This document shows, in pieces, positions 8,172-17,480 of a stretch of DNA of 64,000 nt (its first letter is position 1; the number at the start of each line of letters is the position of its first letter). Origin of the DNA: Aureibacillus halotolerans. GTDB taxonomy: Bacteria > Bacillota > Bacilli > Bacillales > DSM-28697. The position numbers and the translations under genes are program-made. Under the pieces are notes generated by a model. That model was not told where the DNA came from and did no database searches. It worked only from the letters and a program-made list of their open reading frames with translations. Where the stretch lies: the NCBI RefSeq assembly GCF_004363045.1, contig NZ_SNYJ01000005.1:1-64000 (forward strand). The letters run 5' to 3'.

Positions 8172-8540
8172 TCAATACCTTTTAGAAATCACCCATGTGC
8201 TCACGGACTCAGATATGTAATAGGTTAATACTAATAGGACTAATAGTATTGAAGCGTTTATTTGGATGAAAAAAAAGTGGATGATACACATAATAATCAC
8301 GGCTGAAAAAGTAATCCTGCTTGTGTAGACAGATACTTTTTGAAAAATATGATGGTAGCGTTCATCTTCTACCCCGTTAACTCCCTTTATTTTTATTTCC
8401 AGGAGAGAATTAATGGCTGTTCCTAGTACTAACAATCCGATCACCCACAGGTTTTGTCCAGAAAACAGAAAAACGATTGAAATAAGGACAAAGCATAGAG
8501 CCAAACCCATTGAAATTAGTGAAAGCGTTCTTTTTGACAT
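8172..8540 (-). CDS. Small four-helix membrane protein, unknown
   Basis: A 122-residue protein with four hydrophobic segments arranged in two pairs (about residues 8-25, 30-47, 70-92, 95-115) separated by a charged loop (KIKGVNGVEDERYHHIFQK). GAGGAGTG sits at ideal distance before ATG 8540, so upstream in-frame Met codons are rejected. I do not recognise the family; similar small proteins occur as uncharacterised DUFs in Bacillaceae. No regulator or enzyme is linked to it. Confidence 0.65.
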   Translation of the reverse strand: MSKRTLSLISMGLALCFVLISIVFLFSGQNLWVIGLLVLGTAINSLLEIKIKGVNGVEDERYHHIFQKVSVYTSRITFSAVIIMCIIHFFFIQINASILLVLLVLTYYISESVSTWVISKRY

Positions 8541-8679
8541 ACAATCACTCCTCATCATAAAAAGTATCTTCTACCGAACACTTGAAATAATGACTTAATT
8601 TAATCATCTTAATTCAAATTCTACCTTCTGTAATTTTATAATGTTCCATGATGAGACAAGTTGCATTAGAATGATTTCG

Positions 8680-8709
8680 AAAAAGCCAGGGAGGATCCCC
8701 GGCTTTTTT
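8680..8709. terminator. Bidirectional terminator
   Basis: AAAAGCC...GGG...CCC...GGCTTTTTT forms an extended stem between the ABC-F gene and the small membrane protein gene; both strands end in a T run. Confidence 0.8.
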
Positions 8710-8734
8710 CAATAGCGTAAGGGTTTATCAATAC

Positions 8735-10384
8735 CTACGAAAGCGTCTTAATCGTCTCCGTCAGTTCTTTAAATCGGGCATCCAGTGCCTGGTACTCTTT
8801 ACTGGCTGGTGGCGAGAAGCTGAGCTTGCCGAGCACTTCCTGGCGTTCTGTTTCCAAGGTTAGGCGCAACTCTTCGTTTGCTTGATTGTCTTGAGGCGGC
8901 TTGGGTGCATTGATTTTTTTGTGCATTTTCTTATCCGCGATGACAAGCTCGGTGTCTGTTGTTTTCTCAAGAAAATAACGATCGTGCGAGACAATGAGCA
9001 GCGTTCCGTTGTATTGGCTGAGCGTTTCTTCAAGTTGCTCGCGCGATGGGAGATCGAGGTGGTTGGTCGGTTCGTCTAGAATCAACACATCTTTTTCCTC
9101 TAAAATGTACGCCATTAGCTTACACTTCACACGCTCGCCCATGCTCATGTCGCGAATGGGCTCTGCCCATTGAGAGGCACTGAAGCCTAAATGGTTCATC
9201 AAGTTTTGCACGCGGCCTCTGTCGGCATAGTTGTCTTGGTAAAAGATCTCTTTAGGTGTCTGATCAAGAGGTAGATCAAAGACATCCTGTGTGAGATAGC
9301 CAATGTTTGCGGTAGGGGACAGCCACACTTCGCCCGTTGCCTCCTCCTGGCCCATGACGATTCTCAGGAAGGTGGTTTTCCCGCTGCCATTGGGACCAAT
9401 GAGAGCAATTTTTTCCCCATGCTGGATTGTGAATTGCGCTTCTTTAAAGAGAGTGGTCTCGCCATAGGACTTGGTGAGGTTCGTCACTTCCATGAAACGT
9501 CTTCCTACCTTTGTGTTGGCTTTCATTGAAAACTGCACCTTTTCGTCTGGGGCAACAGCTTCAGCGTTTATTTTCTCAAGTTCTTTTTCAAGCCGCTTCT
9601 GTTTCGATTTCACTTGCGCGTCCATTTTTTTCGCTTTGACACGATGATATTCCTTCAAGCCCATCTTTGGTCCTTCTTGTTTGGTTGAGGCCGCATGAGC
9701 CGCGCTTGACCAGGAGGTGAGCTGTTTCATTTGGCCTTCGATACGAGCCTTCATTTTTTGCTGTTTCTCATATTCGCGCTGCTGGGTCAGTCGCTTTTGC
9801 TCCCGTTCCTCCATATAGCTTGAGTAATTTCCCGTATGAGCAATGAGCGTTTGCTCCTCAAGGGACCAAATGTCCGTACAGACTTTGTCTAGAAAATAGC
9901 GGTCATGGGAGACGAGAATGAGCGTGCAGTTCAACTGTTTCATTTGCTCAATAAGAACGTCGACACTCAGGTCATCTAAGTGATTTGTTGGTTCATCCAA
10001 CAGCAAAAGATCAGCAGATGTGGCAAAGCCTTTCGCCAGTCTGGCCTTAAGTTTTTCGCCACCGCTGAGTGTGCTGTATTCGTTGGCAGGAACATTCCAA
10101 CGACTTAACAAAGCAACGTCCTGCGAGCCAACATCACCGAATGCAAAGGCGTCGTTTTCCTGCTCCACGAGGGAGAGGCTCAGGTTGTTTTGGAGGTGCT
10201 TGATGTGTCCAGTTGTCGGTGTTAGGTCCTGATGCAGCAAATGCAGCAATGTTGATTTGCCGGCGCCGTTTTTGCCGATCAGCCCAATGACATCGCCTTG
10301 ATGGACGGTAGCATTTAGCTTGGTAAGCAATGGGCTGCCATTGATCTCAAAGCTGACATTTTGTAGTTGCAAGAGTTCGATCAT
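8735..10384 (-). CDS. ABC-F ATPase, ribosome-protection (VmlR-like) type
   Basis: A 549-residue protein with two ABC domains fused head to tail and no membrane segment. Walker A motifs are GKNGAGKS (first domain) and GPNGSGKT (second), signatures LSGGE and MSMGE, Walker B LLLLDEPTNHLD and VLILDEPTNHLD. The linker (YEKQQKMKARIEGQMKQL, then a Lys-rich helix) is the antibiotic-resistance-domain position that reaches the ribosomal P-site region, and a C-terminal helical extension is present. Length matches VmlR (about 547). Such proteins protect ribosomes from lincosamides, streptogramin A and pleuromutilins; the exact drug range is not predictable. An attenuator precedes it. ATG 10384 has AGAAGGGATGATT. 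Confidence 0.87.
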   Translation of the reverse strand: MIELLQLQNVSFEINGSPLLTKLNATVHQGDVIGLIGKNGAGKSTLLHLLHQDLTPTTGHIKHLQNNLSLSLVEQENDAFAFGDVGSQDVALLSRWNVPANEYSTLSGGEKLKARLAKGFATSADLLLLDEPTNHLDDLSVDVLIEQMKQLNCTLILVSHDRYFLDKVCTDIWSLEEQTLIAHTGNYSSYMEEREQKRLTQQREYEKQQKMKARIEGQMKQLTSWSSAAHAASTKQEGPKMGLKEYHRVKAKKMDAQVKSKQKRLEKELEKINAEAVAPDEKVQFSMKANTKVGRRFMEVTNLTKSYGETTLFKEAQFTIQHGEKIALIGPNGSGKTTFLRIVMGQEEATGEVWLSPTANIGYLTQDVFDLPLDQTPKEIFYQDNYADRGRVQNLMNHLGFSASQWAEPIRDMSMGERVKCKLMAYILEEKDVLILDEPTNHLDLPSREQLEETLSQYNGTLLIVSHDRYFLEKTTDTELVIADKKMHKKINAPKPPQDNQANEELRLTLETERQEVLGKLSFSPPASKEYQALDARFKELTETIKTLS

Positions 10385-10414
10385 GCAATCATCCCTTCTA
10401 GTCAGGGAGAATTC

Positions 10415-10445
10415 AAAAAATCCTCCCAATGGTATTGGAAGGATT
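10415..10445 (-). terminator. Leader terminator (attenuator) of ABC-F gene
   Basis: Read on the minus strand, AATCCTTCCAAT and ATTGGGAGGATT form a 12-bp stem with a 3-nt loop, followed by six T residues, only 31 bp before the start codon. This terminator stands between promoter and gene. Confidence 0.8.
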
Positions 10446-10518
10446 AGTCATGTAATAACCGTACCTAAATAAGCTATGTAGCGATTACGCTATCTAGTTA
10501 TCTAGAGAGATTTGGGCA

Positions 10519-10528
10519 GACTAATCCT
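10519..10528 (-). promoter_or_regulatory. Antiterminator arm of the ABC-F leader
   Basis: AGGATTAGTC (minus strand, 10528-10519) is exactly complementary to GACTAATCCT (10449-10440), which overlaps the 5' arm of the terminator. Pairing would free the gene from termination, the layout of drug-responsive attenuators of vmlR-type genes. Confidence 0.7.
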
Positions 10529-10626
10529 AGGTTTTTTCAACTTGAAATTAGAGTCATTTCAAATGCGAAAACGTAGGTTTAGCTGTACATTGTCCACCCA
10601 TCATCCCTTTCGTTTAATGTTCTTAG

Positions 10627-10655
10627 ACCTTACCATGTTTGAATTGGAAAATCAA
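10627..10655 (-). promoter_or_regulatory. Probable promoter of ABC-F leader
   Basis: TTGATT (10655-10650), 17-bp spacer, TAAGGT (10632-10627) on the minus strand. It would give a leader of about 235 nt. A 16-codon upstream frame (10605-10555, MMGGQCTAKP...) or the tiny MYS frame (near 10591) could be the sensing leader peptide. Confidence 0.5.
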
Positions 10656-10735
10656 GGCGCGAAGGCATGGGCATACTCATGTGCGAATCGCTTCGAGGCG
10701 ATTCCAACAGAGAAGAAAGTGTTGTAGGAGCGGAG

Positions 10736-11236
10736 TCATTCCGCGTTGCTCAGCCTCAACAAGGCCAATGCTTCAATCTCTTTTACATTTTGATGAATGT
10801 CCCTTGTCGTATCAATCGTGACTGTGGCAGAAGCTTGAATGATGCCTGCAAATCGCTCAAAGTTATCGATAATGTCGTTTCTCTCGGCTTCCGTTTTTCC
10901 ATACGGATTCGTCGTTCGCTTTTCAACCCTGGACAGGATTGTTTCAAGAGGAGCGGAAAAACAAATGACCTCATCAAAGTAGGCGTAAAAGTGGCTTTGG
11001 TTGGATACGGCTCCTGATAAAAATAAGATCCCCTCTGTATGATCGTTGAGGATGGATTGGATCTTGTGCTTATCCCAGATCCAATCCGTTTCCTTAAGGA
11101 CTGGATTGTAGGTTTTCTTTACTAAGGGGTGGTCATCTGTTTCGATGGTTTTATAGCCCTTCTGGTTTAAGTGGCTTAGAATAGTCGTCTTACCAGTCCC
11201 GGACATGCCGGTAATGAAGAGAATCACCTTGCTCAT
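10736..11236 (-). CDS. P-loop nucleoside/shikimate-kinase-like ATPase
   Basis: A 166-residue AAA-type kinase. Residues 1-20 hold the Walker A motif GMSGTGKTT after a hydrophobic strand; TIETDDHP is a typical acceptor-binding Asp position, and GILFLSGAVSN and VICFSAP are the core strands seen in adenylate/shikimate-kinase-like proteins. Substrate unknown. GGAGACGGGGAAATAGG precedes ATG 11236; the in-frame extension to 11371 is not supported. It is divergent from the DUF402 gene. Confidence 0.75.
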   Translation of the reverse strand: MSKVILFITGMSGTGKTTILSHLNQKGYKTIETDDHPLVKKTYNPVLKETDWIWDKHKIQSILNDHTEGILFLSGAVSNQSHFYAYFDEVICFSAPLETILSRVEKRTTNPYGKTEAERNDIIDNFERFAGIIQASATVTIDTTRDIHQNVKEIEALALLRLSNAE

Positions 11237-11455
11237 CCTATTTCCCCGTCTCCTTTTTGTTTTTTGAATTGTACCGAAAAAAGAGAAAACATTCAAAATA
11301 TCCCCCCTTTTTGCTCGTTCCTCATGTAAATTAGAAGTGAGGGCCTTACTAATGGGAAATGGGGAGTACATGAATGAGTAGCGGTATTCTCCCCCATACG
11401 TTCATTTAAAACAGCATGAGCGTGCAAGTCATTTTCACAGGAGGGAGATGCACTC

Positions 11456-12019
11456 TTGAAGAGAAAATATGGAGACCGCTCTGATTGGACGCGTATACTG
11501 GAAAGAGACTATGTACAGTCCTATCTTGAAACGGATCATTTTAAAGGGTACTTGTCACTTCTGAAGGTGGATAAAGTGAAAGAGCCCTTGTACGTTAAAT
11601 ACGCTGACCAAACTATTTGCATCGTAAATGACGGATATCTATGGCTTCAACAATTCCCTAGCGATAAGCATCATTCAGTAACGACGATGTTTGATGAAAA
11701 AGGGCACATTGTGCAATGGTATATTGATATTTGTTATACAAACGGTGTGAGTGAGGATAATGTGCCTTGGATGGATGATTTGTACTTAGACATTGTCGTC
11801 TTGCCATCAGGAGAAGTCATCCAAAAGGATGTAGAAGAACTCAATGAAGCATTGCTTAATGGCACAATAGACAAATCTCTATATGACCTTGCAAAACAAG
11901 AAGCACATATGATTAATGCCTTTATTAAAGATAGAAACTTTCCCTTGTTACAGCTTTCAAAGGAACATAAAGATATTCTTTTACAAATGCTTCAGAAGGG
12001 AGATCTGACGGAGAAATGA
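11456..12019 (+). CDS. DUF402 family protein
   Basis: A 187-residue protein of the DUF402 (FomD/YgaC-like) beta-barrel family. The hallmark region GHIVQWYIDICYTNGVS...VPWMDDLYLDIVVLPSGEV (about residues 80-125) carries the conserved acidic residues that bind a divalent metal in nucleotide-diphosphate hydrolases of the family. The TTG start at 11456 is used because GGAGGGAG lies about 10 bp upstream and no ATG is available nearby. A phosphohydrolase role is from family knowledge; substrate unknown. Confidence 0.85.
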   Translation: MKRKYGDRSDWTRILERDYVQSYLETDHFKGYLSLLKVDKVKEPLYVKYADQTICIVNDGYLWLQQFPSDKHHSVTTMFDEKGHIVQWYIDICYTNGVSEDNVPWMDDLYLDIVVLPSGEVIQKDVEELNEALLNGTIDKSLYDLAKQEAHMINAFIKDRNFPLLQLSKEHKDILLQMLQKGDLTEK

Positions 12020-12157
12020 ACAACTCTTGGGGTTGTTCCACAGAGAAGGGTCTCTAACGCGTCATCGGAATGGTTATTTGTCATTTCGTTTGCTTGGCAC
12101 CAATTTTGGCAACACTCCTACTGAAAGAATAATTTTACGAATGGGGAGTGAGCTCTT

Positions 12158-13063
12158 TTGTTTAAAAGGATAGACAAGCTGCAAATTGATTTGCCGAAGC
12201 TTCAACAACCTGACCCTGAGTCTGCCGGTGTCGTTCAAGAGCTTCTTGGTGGCCGTTTCGGAGAAATGTCAACGCTGAACAACTATATGTTTCAGTCGTT
12301 TAACTTTCGTAGCAAAAAGAAACTACGTCCCTTCTATGAATTGATTGCGAGCATTACTGCAGAGGAGTTTGGTCATGTCGAGCTTGTGTCGAATACGATT
12401 AACCTTTGTTTGGACGGGTCGACAGGGAATGGAAGCACGAATCCTGATGATGCCCCATTAAAGCAGGTGGCTGGCATGGGCAACAAATTCAATTTTATGC
12501 TTGGAGGTCAAAACGCCCTTCCGGTGGATTCGGCTGGTAAGCCTTGGACAGGTGACAACGTCTTCTCTAGTGGGAATTTGGTGAACGACTTGCTGCACAA
12601 TTTCTATTTGGAATGTGGGGCACGTACTCATAAAATGCGTGTGTACGAAATGACAGAAAATCAGACGGCACGCGAACTGATTGGGTATTTGCTCGTGCGG
12701 GGAAGCGTGCATGCCGTGGCGTATGCGAAGGCACTTGAGGAAGTGACAGGTGTGAACATGATGAAAATGCTGCCAGTGCCGAATCTCGACAATGCCAAGT
12801 TTTCGCATGCTCAAAAATATGAGTCACTCGGGGAGCATCGAAAGCTGTACCGGTTTAGTGATGACGACTATACCCTCTTAAATCGTATCTGGAAAGGACC
12901 TACACCAATTGGTCCGGCGGGTGAGCTAGAAGTGGTGGATGGGACACCGGAAGGCGGAGAGATTCCGGATCTGCTCGAGGTTCCAGAAGAGTTCGCCCCT
13001 GGCTTTGACGAAGAACAATTCAGAGAGCTATCAAAACGCTTGCAATATGAGGCAGGGCTGTAA
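12158..13063 (+). CDS. Manganese (non-heme) catalase
   Basis: A 301-residue ferritin-like four-helix protein that breaks down hydrogen peroxide at a dimanganese centre. Ligands are visible: Glu36 in RFGEMSTLNNYMFQSF, Glu70 and His73 in AEEFGHVEL, then YLECGARTHKMRVYEM and the His of GSVHAVAYAKALEEVTG. The C-terminal extension (GELEVVDGTPEGGEIPD...) is usual for catalases of the YdbD type. TTG start with GGGGAGTGA upstream. Probably cytosolic or spore-associated. Confidence 0.93.
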   Translation: MFKRIDKLQIDLPKLQQPDPESAGVVQELLGGRFGEMSTLNNYMFQSFNFRSKKKLRPFYELIASITAEEFGHVELVSNTINLCLDGSTGNGSTNPDDAPLKQVAGMGNKFNFMLGGQNALPVDSAGKPWTGDNVFSSGNLVNDLLHNFYLECGARTHKMRVYEMTENQTARELIGYLLVRGSVHAVAYAKALEEVTGVNMMKMLPVPNLDNAKFSHAQKYESLGEHRKLYRFSDDDYTLLNRIWKGPTPIGPAGELEVVDGTPEGGEIPDLLEVPEEFAPGFDEEQFRELSKRLQYEAGL

Positions 13064-13379
13064 CAGATTAGCACGTGGCATAGCGAATGGATAGACATGA
13101 TAAGCGTTTCAAAACAAACAATCGTAGGGGCTGTTCCGAGAGTCATAAAAAATGACTTTCAGAGCTGCTCCTTCTTTATTTCCATGTAAAAGTGATGGCG
13201 AAATGGCAACTGAACGTCTCACTTTCCTCTGTTCAGTTGTGATCCCCAAGCCTAAATCGCTGTAATTTATGAATCGTTTAACGCTGCCTCTGTGTATCAA
13301 CTCATTTTCACCTTATAGAAAGGCCCCCTTTTCGTTTATAATGAAGAGCGTGAGACGTTAATTGAAGGAAGGTACATCG
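13064..13379. other. Intergenic region
   Basis: No gene seen. A small hairpin AGTCAT-N5-ATGACT is present at 13141-13157 without a T run. A TATAAT-like hexamer near 13337 may belong to the YitT gene promoter. Confidence 0.4.
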
Positions 13380-14228
13380 ATGAACACACCGAACGAAGCA
13401 AAATCATATGCACTCATTGCTCTTGGCACACTGCTTTACGGCTTTTCATATAACTTGTTTTTGCTGCCGGCTTTGCTTGCGGCTGGAGGCATTTCAGGGA
13501 TTAGCACGTTGCTGTTTAGCGTGTATGGTTGGACGCCGGCGTTAGTGCAAGGGCTATTGAATATCCCGATTTTCTTTTTAGGCTATGCGCTGCTTGGCAA
13601 GGAGTTTAGCATTAAAACATTTGTGGCGACGTTTCTGCTGCCATTTTTTATTTGGCTCACTTCGTACGTACCACTCGCCGTCCATGACCCGATGCTGTCT
13701 TCCATTTATGGCGGCATTTTGTTAGGGCTAGCGCTAGGTCTCGTTTTCCGAGGCAATGGATCTACTGGCGGCACGACCATTATCGGTCAGCTGATCAAAA
13801 AGTACACGGGCTTTTCCAGTGGCTTTGCTCAGTTGCTTATCGATGGCGTCATCGTCGTCTTTGCGATGATTGTGTTTGATCTGGAGCGCGCGTTGTATGC
13901 CATGATCGCCATTTTCATTGGCAGTAAAATCATTGATCTCGTTCAATTACGCACATCGTCTTCAAAGCTCGTGCTGATTGTGACGGAAAAGGAGCAGCAG
14001 GTAACGGATCTGATTCGAAATGAGCTTGATCGAGGCTTTACGAAGGTATGGTCTGAAGGCGGGTTCTCTAGCGAAAGGAAAGCCCTGTTGTTTAGCGTCG
14101 TTGAGCAATCGGAAGCGGTGTATCTGAAAAGCTTAATTCAGCATAGTGACACAGACTCATTCGTGATTTTCTTGAATGCTTCTGATATCGTCGGACGAGG
14201 TTTTACACTGCCAAAAACCTACCGCTAA
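13380..14228 (+). CDS. YitT family membrane protein (DUF161-DUF2179)
   Basis: A 282-residue protein. Five to six membrane helices fill residues about 8-180, with the YitT signature GNGSTGGTTIIGQLIKKYTG. The C-terminal cytosolic domain (about 195-280) has IVTEKEQQVTDLIRNELDRG, the DUF2179 fold related to GlnB-like domains. Function remains poorly defined. GAAGGAAGG precedes ATG 13380. The phosphotransferase gene starts 20 bp downstream, so they probably share a transcript. Confidence 0.9.
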   Translation: MNTPNEAKSYALIALGTLLYGFSYNLFLLPALLAAGGISGISTLLFSVYGWTPALVQGLLNIPIFFLGYALLGKEFSIKTFVATFLLPFFIWLTSYVPLAVHDPMLSSIYGGILLGLALGLVFRGNGSTGGTTIIGQLIKKYTGFSSGFAQLLIDGVIVVFAMIVFDLERALYAMIAIFIGSKIIDLVQLRTSSSKLVLIVTEKEQQVTDLIRNELDRGFTKVWSEGGFSSERKALLFSVVEQSEAVYLKSLIQHSDTDSFVIFLNASDIVGRGFTLPKTYR

Positions 14229-14248
14229 ACAACGAGAGGTGGAAACGA

Positions 14249-15049
14249 ATGATTCCTAGAAATGTCTTGGAGGCTTTTCAACTTGACGGGGATGCGATAA
14301 AACTCCCCGGAGGTCAAGGCACGTCAGTCAAAGTGGGGAATGCTGTTCTAAAGCCAGTGGAAGATGACCCTGCCTATGTCGACTGGGTATCAAGCGTGCT
14401 GGATGACTTACAGCCAAAAGGGTATCGACTTGCGACTCCGATGCGAACAAAAGAGGGTTCTTCTGTGTACCAAGGGTGGTCGTGTGCCCGCTTTGAGGAA
14501 GGACAGCCCATGGAGGGGAATGTAGAAGGCAAACTTAAGGTCGCAAGATTGTTCCATAAGGATTTGGCAGGCAGCCCATACCGCTCTGCACCGACAGTTG
14601 AAAATCCTTGGTCACGTGGACATCGAATCGCCTGGTGTCAGGAGGAGATTCCTATTGAGACAAATGCGACCGCAAAAGAAGTGCTTCATCAGTTGCTCAC
14701 CAGCATCACGCGACATCCCGATTATGAAACACAGCTCATCCATGGAGATCTGGCAGGCAATATCCTTTTTCATCAAACCCTGCCCCCAGTGGTTATCGAC
14801 TTCTCCCCGACCATCGCGCCGGCTGCATATGGGGAGTCCATTTTACTATGTGATTGTATCGCCTGGCAGGGCAGCTCACTTCAAGCCATGCATCTGTTGC
14901 CTGAAAACAACCATTCCAAAGAAATGATCACTAGGGCGCTGATTTTTAGATTAGCTGTGGCGGCTATTTTTGCAAATGGCGACGATCGTTCTTTTGCAGC
15001 TGAATTAAAGGCGTATGAGCCAATTGTAAAGACATTGGTGAGAGCTTGA
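14249..15049 (+). CDS. Aminoglycoside-phosphotransferase-like kinase
   Basis: A 266-residue protein with the protein-kinase-like catalytic core of the APH family: LIHGDLAGNILF (catalytic loop HGDxxxxN, about residues 165-176) and VVIDFSP (DFG-equivalent metal-binding Asp). The N-terminal LPGGQGTSVKVGNAVLKP corresponds to the nucleotide-binding loop. Many such proteins phosphorylate small metabolites rather than antibiotics, so resistance should not be assumed. It follows the YitT gene by 20 bp. Confidence 0.8.
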   Translation: MIPRNVLEAFQLDGDAIKLPGGQGTSVKVGNAVLKPVEDDPAYVDWVSSVLDDLQPKGYRLATPMRTKEGSSVYQGWSCARFEEGQPMEGNVEGKLKVARLFHKDLAGSPYRSAPTVENPWSRGHRIAWCQEEIPIETNATAKEVLHQLLTSITRHPDYETQLIHGDLAGNILFHQTLPPVVIDFSPTIAPAAYGESILLCDCIAWQGSSLQAMHLLPENNHSKEMITRALIFRLAVAAIFANGDDRSFAAELKAYEPIVKTLVRA

Positions 15050-15130
15050 GTGTACATGGTTTATGTGGGCATTGTCCTCGGAAATGAAAATTTATTTAAG
15101 TCACTTATATTAGTGCTTTTGAGGTGTGAA

Positions 15131-15592
15131 ATGAACATAAAAGTTGATGATTTAACAGGTCCTGAAATTGCAGAGCTTTTAAATGTTCACTTACAGGGTA
15201 TGAAGCTGCATTCACCACCAGAAAGTATCCATGCCCTTGACTTGGAGGCGCTTAGACAACCAGGGATTACGTTCTGGAGTGCATGGGTAGACGATACCTT
15301 GGTAGGCTGTGGGGCGCTTAAAGAACTTGATCGTCATCATGGAGAGATTAAATCCATGAGAACGTCTGATGCCTTCTTAAGAAAAGGGGTGGCTCGGGGA
15401 CTACTTTCATATATTCTTAAAGAGGCAGAGCGTCGAGACTATAGGAAAGTGAGTCTGGAAACGGGCTCCATGGCTGCATTTGAGCCCGCAAGAAGACTGT
15501 ATTCTCAGTTTGGGTTCGAGTACTGTGGACCTTTTTCAAATTATAAAGAGGATCCGAATAGCGTTTTCATGACGAAAGACTTACGCAGTTGA
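15131..15592 (+). CDS. GNAT family N-acetyltransferase
   Basis: A 153-residue acetyltransferase. Motif A is in KSMRTSDAFLRKGVARGLLSYILKEAERR (acetyl-CoA loop RKGVARGL), followed by RRDYRKVSLETG and AARRLYSQFGFEYCGPF-type motif B. Similar proteins are annotated as YafP/YjdJ-like acetyltransferases of unknown substrate. AGGTGTGAA before ATG 15131 sets the start; an in-frame GTG at 15050 overlaps the end of the preceding gene. Confidence 0.88.
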   Translation: MNIKVDDLTGPEIAELLNVHLQGMKLHSPPESIHALDLEALRQPGITFWSAWVDDTLVGCGALKELDRHHGEIKSMRTSDAFLRKGVARGLLSYILKEAERRDYRKVSLETGSMAAFEPARRLYSQFGFEYCGPFSNYKEDPNSVFMTKDLRS

Positions 15593-15652
15593 AAGTGACT
15601 ATGCTAGAAAGAGAGACACGAGTGGAGTGTTAGCCAGAGGAGGAAACTGATT

Positions 15653-16951
15653 GTGATTTCAGTTGTATTGGCGTCTTTCATCTTTATTGTGACGCTGGTG
15701 ATGGTTATCTGGCAACCGAGGAATTTGAACATCGGCTGGTCGGCATGTGGCGGCGCACTGATTGCGTTGATCGTCGGTGTTGTGGATTTGACTGATGTAG
15801 TAGAGGTCACAAGCATTGTGTGGAACGCCACCATCACGTTTATTGCTATTATTATTATTTCTTTGATTTTAGATGAAATTGGTTTTTTTGAATGGGCAGC
15901 GCTCCATATGACGAGAGCAGCCAAAGGAAACGGCATTTTGATGTTTGTTTACGTGACCATTCTAGGAGCGGTCGTAGCGGCTTTGTTTGCGAATGATGGA
16001 GCAGCGTTAATTTTGACACCGATTGTGTTAGCGATGGTGCGTGCATTGAATTTTAATGAGAGCATGGTGTTTCCTTTTATTATTGCCAGTGGGTTTATCG
16101 CAGACACGACCTCATTGCCGCTTGTTGTGAGCAATCTCGTCAACATCGTGTCAGCTGATTATTTTCATATTGGCTTTGTCGAATATGCGACCCGAATGAT
16201 TGTCCCGAATTTCTTTGCTTTGCTTGCGAGCATTCTCGTTCTCTATCTTTATTTCCGCAAACAGATCCCGAAGTGTTTTGATGCTAGGGAACTCAAAATA
16301 CCAGCTGAAGCCATTAAGGATGTCAGGATGTTCCACATCTCATGGTATGTTTTAAAGTTGCTGCTCATCGGCTATTTAATCAGCGAATTTCTTCATCTGC
16401 CTGTATCGATTGTCGCCAGTGTGATTGCCGTTTTCTTCATTTTAGCGGCGAGACAAAGTCCAGCTGTCCATACAAAGCGAGTGCTGAAGGAGGCCCCCTG
16501 GAATATCGTGTTTTTTTCAGTCGGGATGTATGTCGTCGTTTATGGGCTTCGCAATGTCGGTTTAACCGATATGCTCGCCAATGTCATTGAAGCGACAGCA
16601 GATCACGGGGTTTTTGCTGCAACGATGGGAATGGGGTTTCTGGCCGCCATTCTCTCATCAGTGATGAACAATCTACCGACAGTGTTGATTGATGCGATTG
16701 CCATTGGGGATACAAACACCACTGGAATGATACGGGAAGCCTTGATTTATGCCAACGTGATTGGGTCGGATTTGGGACCGAAAATGACACCCATTGGTTC
16801 ACTGGCTACACTGTTATGGCTGCACGTCCTGTCACGGAAAGGCGTTCGCATTTCCTGGGGAACGTATTTTAAAACGGGTATCGTATTAACGGTTCCTGTG
16901 CTCTTCATCACACTTCTCAGCTTGTATGGCTGGTTGTTGTTACTATATTAG
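15653..16951 (+). CDS. ArsB-type arsenite/antimonite efflux permease
   Basis: A 432-residue integral membrane protein with about 11-12 helices. [22 protein letters not shown] and [25 protein letters not shown] are characteristic of the ArsB branch of the ion-transporter superfamily; [23 protein letters not shown] and [23 protein letters not shown] are the second inverted half. It exports arsenite in exchange for protons in known members. No arsR, arsC or arsA lies next to it, unusual for an ars gene. GTG start with GAGGAGGAAACTGATT. Confidence 0.88.
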   Translation: MISVVLASFIFIVTLVMVIWQPRNLNIGWSACGGALIALIVGVVDLTDVVEVTSIVWNATITFIAIIIISLILDEIGFFEWAALHMTRAAKGNGILMFVYVTILGAVVAALFANDGAALILTPIVLAMVRALNFNESMVFPFIIASGFIADTTSLPLVVSNLVNIVSADYFHIGFVEYATRMIVPNFFALLASILVLYLYFRKQIPKCFDARELKIPAEAIKDVRMFHISWYVLKLLLIGYLISEFLHLPVSIVASVIAVFFILAARQSPAVHTKRVLKEAPWNIVFFSVGMYVVVYGLRNVGLTDMLANVIEATADHGVFAATMGMGFLAAILSSVMNNLPTVLIDAIAIGDTNTTGMIREALIYANVIGSDLGPKMTPIGSLATLLWLHVLSRKGVRISWGTYFKTGIVLTVPVLFITLLSLYGWLLLLY

Positions 16952-16954
16952 AGA

Positions 16955-16995
16955 AAAAACGTCTGAGGCTGGTAGCAGCTTCAGGCGTTTTACTT
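16955..16995 (+). terminator. Terminator after arsB-type gene
   Basis: AAAACGTCTGAGGCTG and CAGCTTCAGGCGTTTT form a long, slightly imperfect stem ending in a T run. Confidence 0.7.
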
Positions 16996-17012
16996 ATATG
17001 ATTAATTTAATC

Positions 17013-17414
17013 CTATGACTGATCCTTTTCGTCCGCTTTGTCGATAAGCTTTATATACAAAAGGCTCATAATCATCAGTGTGCCGATACCATTAACCCTT
17101 AACAAAAGGTTCAATGCAATTGTCCAATCAATCGTATTGAAAAGGTAGGTCAGTATTGGGAAATGATTGATCAGGAAAATACTCGAGTAGACGACAAAAA
17201 TAAGCCAAGCAAATTTCTTCCTCCGGTCTCCGGTTATCTTGACTCGGTGAAACAGGATCAAGCACAGGATGGGGAAAATCCAAAGAAGTATATAAGGTAA
17301 AACATTTGGTAGATCAGAAAACTGCAAAACGAAAAAATTGTCTAACGAAAGAACATACACCTGAACGAATATAGTGAAGGCCACGAACAGGGAGATGGTA
17401 GCATTGAGTTTCAT
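17013..17414 (-). CDS. Small membrane protein, unknown
   Basis: A 133-residue protein with four predicted membrane segments (about residues 6-26, 40-58, 70-88, 100-122) and a charged tail (KLIDKADEKDQS). No family is recognised. The ATG at 17414 has no clear ribosome site, so the start is uncertain. Divergent from the NUDIX gene and tail-to-tail with the ArsB-type gene. Confidence 0.55.
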   Translation of the reverse strand: MKLNATISLFVAFTIFVQVYVLSLDNFFVLQFSDLPNVLPYILLWIFPILCLILFHRVKITGDRRKKFAWLIFVVYSSIFLINHFPILTYLFNTIDWTIALNLLLRVNGIGTLMIMSLLYIKLIDKADEKDQS

Positions 17415-17480
17415 AGATAGATTAATAAATTTAGGAGTGATATGCTAATTTTAACATATTAAAGAGGGGAGGAGGGGCCA

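Noticed and set aside
7928-8175. Small minus- and plus-strand frames between the SDR pseudogene and the membrane protein gene
   Set aside because: No ribosome binding site, no recognisable family, and frames disagree; a 26-codon helical peptide remains a faint possibility only.
8735-10384. Treating the ABC-F protein as a membrane transporter component
   Set aside because: Two fused ABC domains, a long basic linker and no membrane partner gene fit the ribosome-acting ABC-F class.
14249-15049. Calling the phosphotransferase an aminoglycoside resistance gene
   Set aside because: The HGDxxxxN core is shared by many metabolite kinases and the rest does not match a named resistance enzyme.
15653-16951. 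Calling an arsenic resistance operon
   Set aside because: Only the ArsB-type permease is present; the ArsR-family gene at 6.4 kb is unlinked and lacks metal-binding cysteines.
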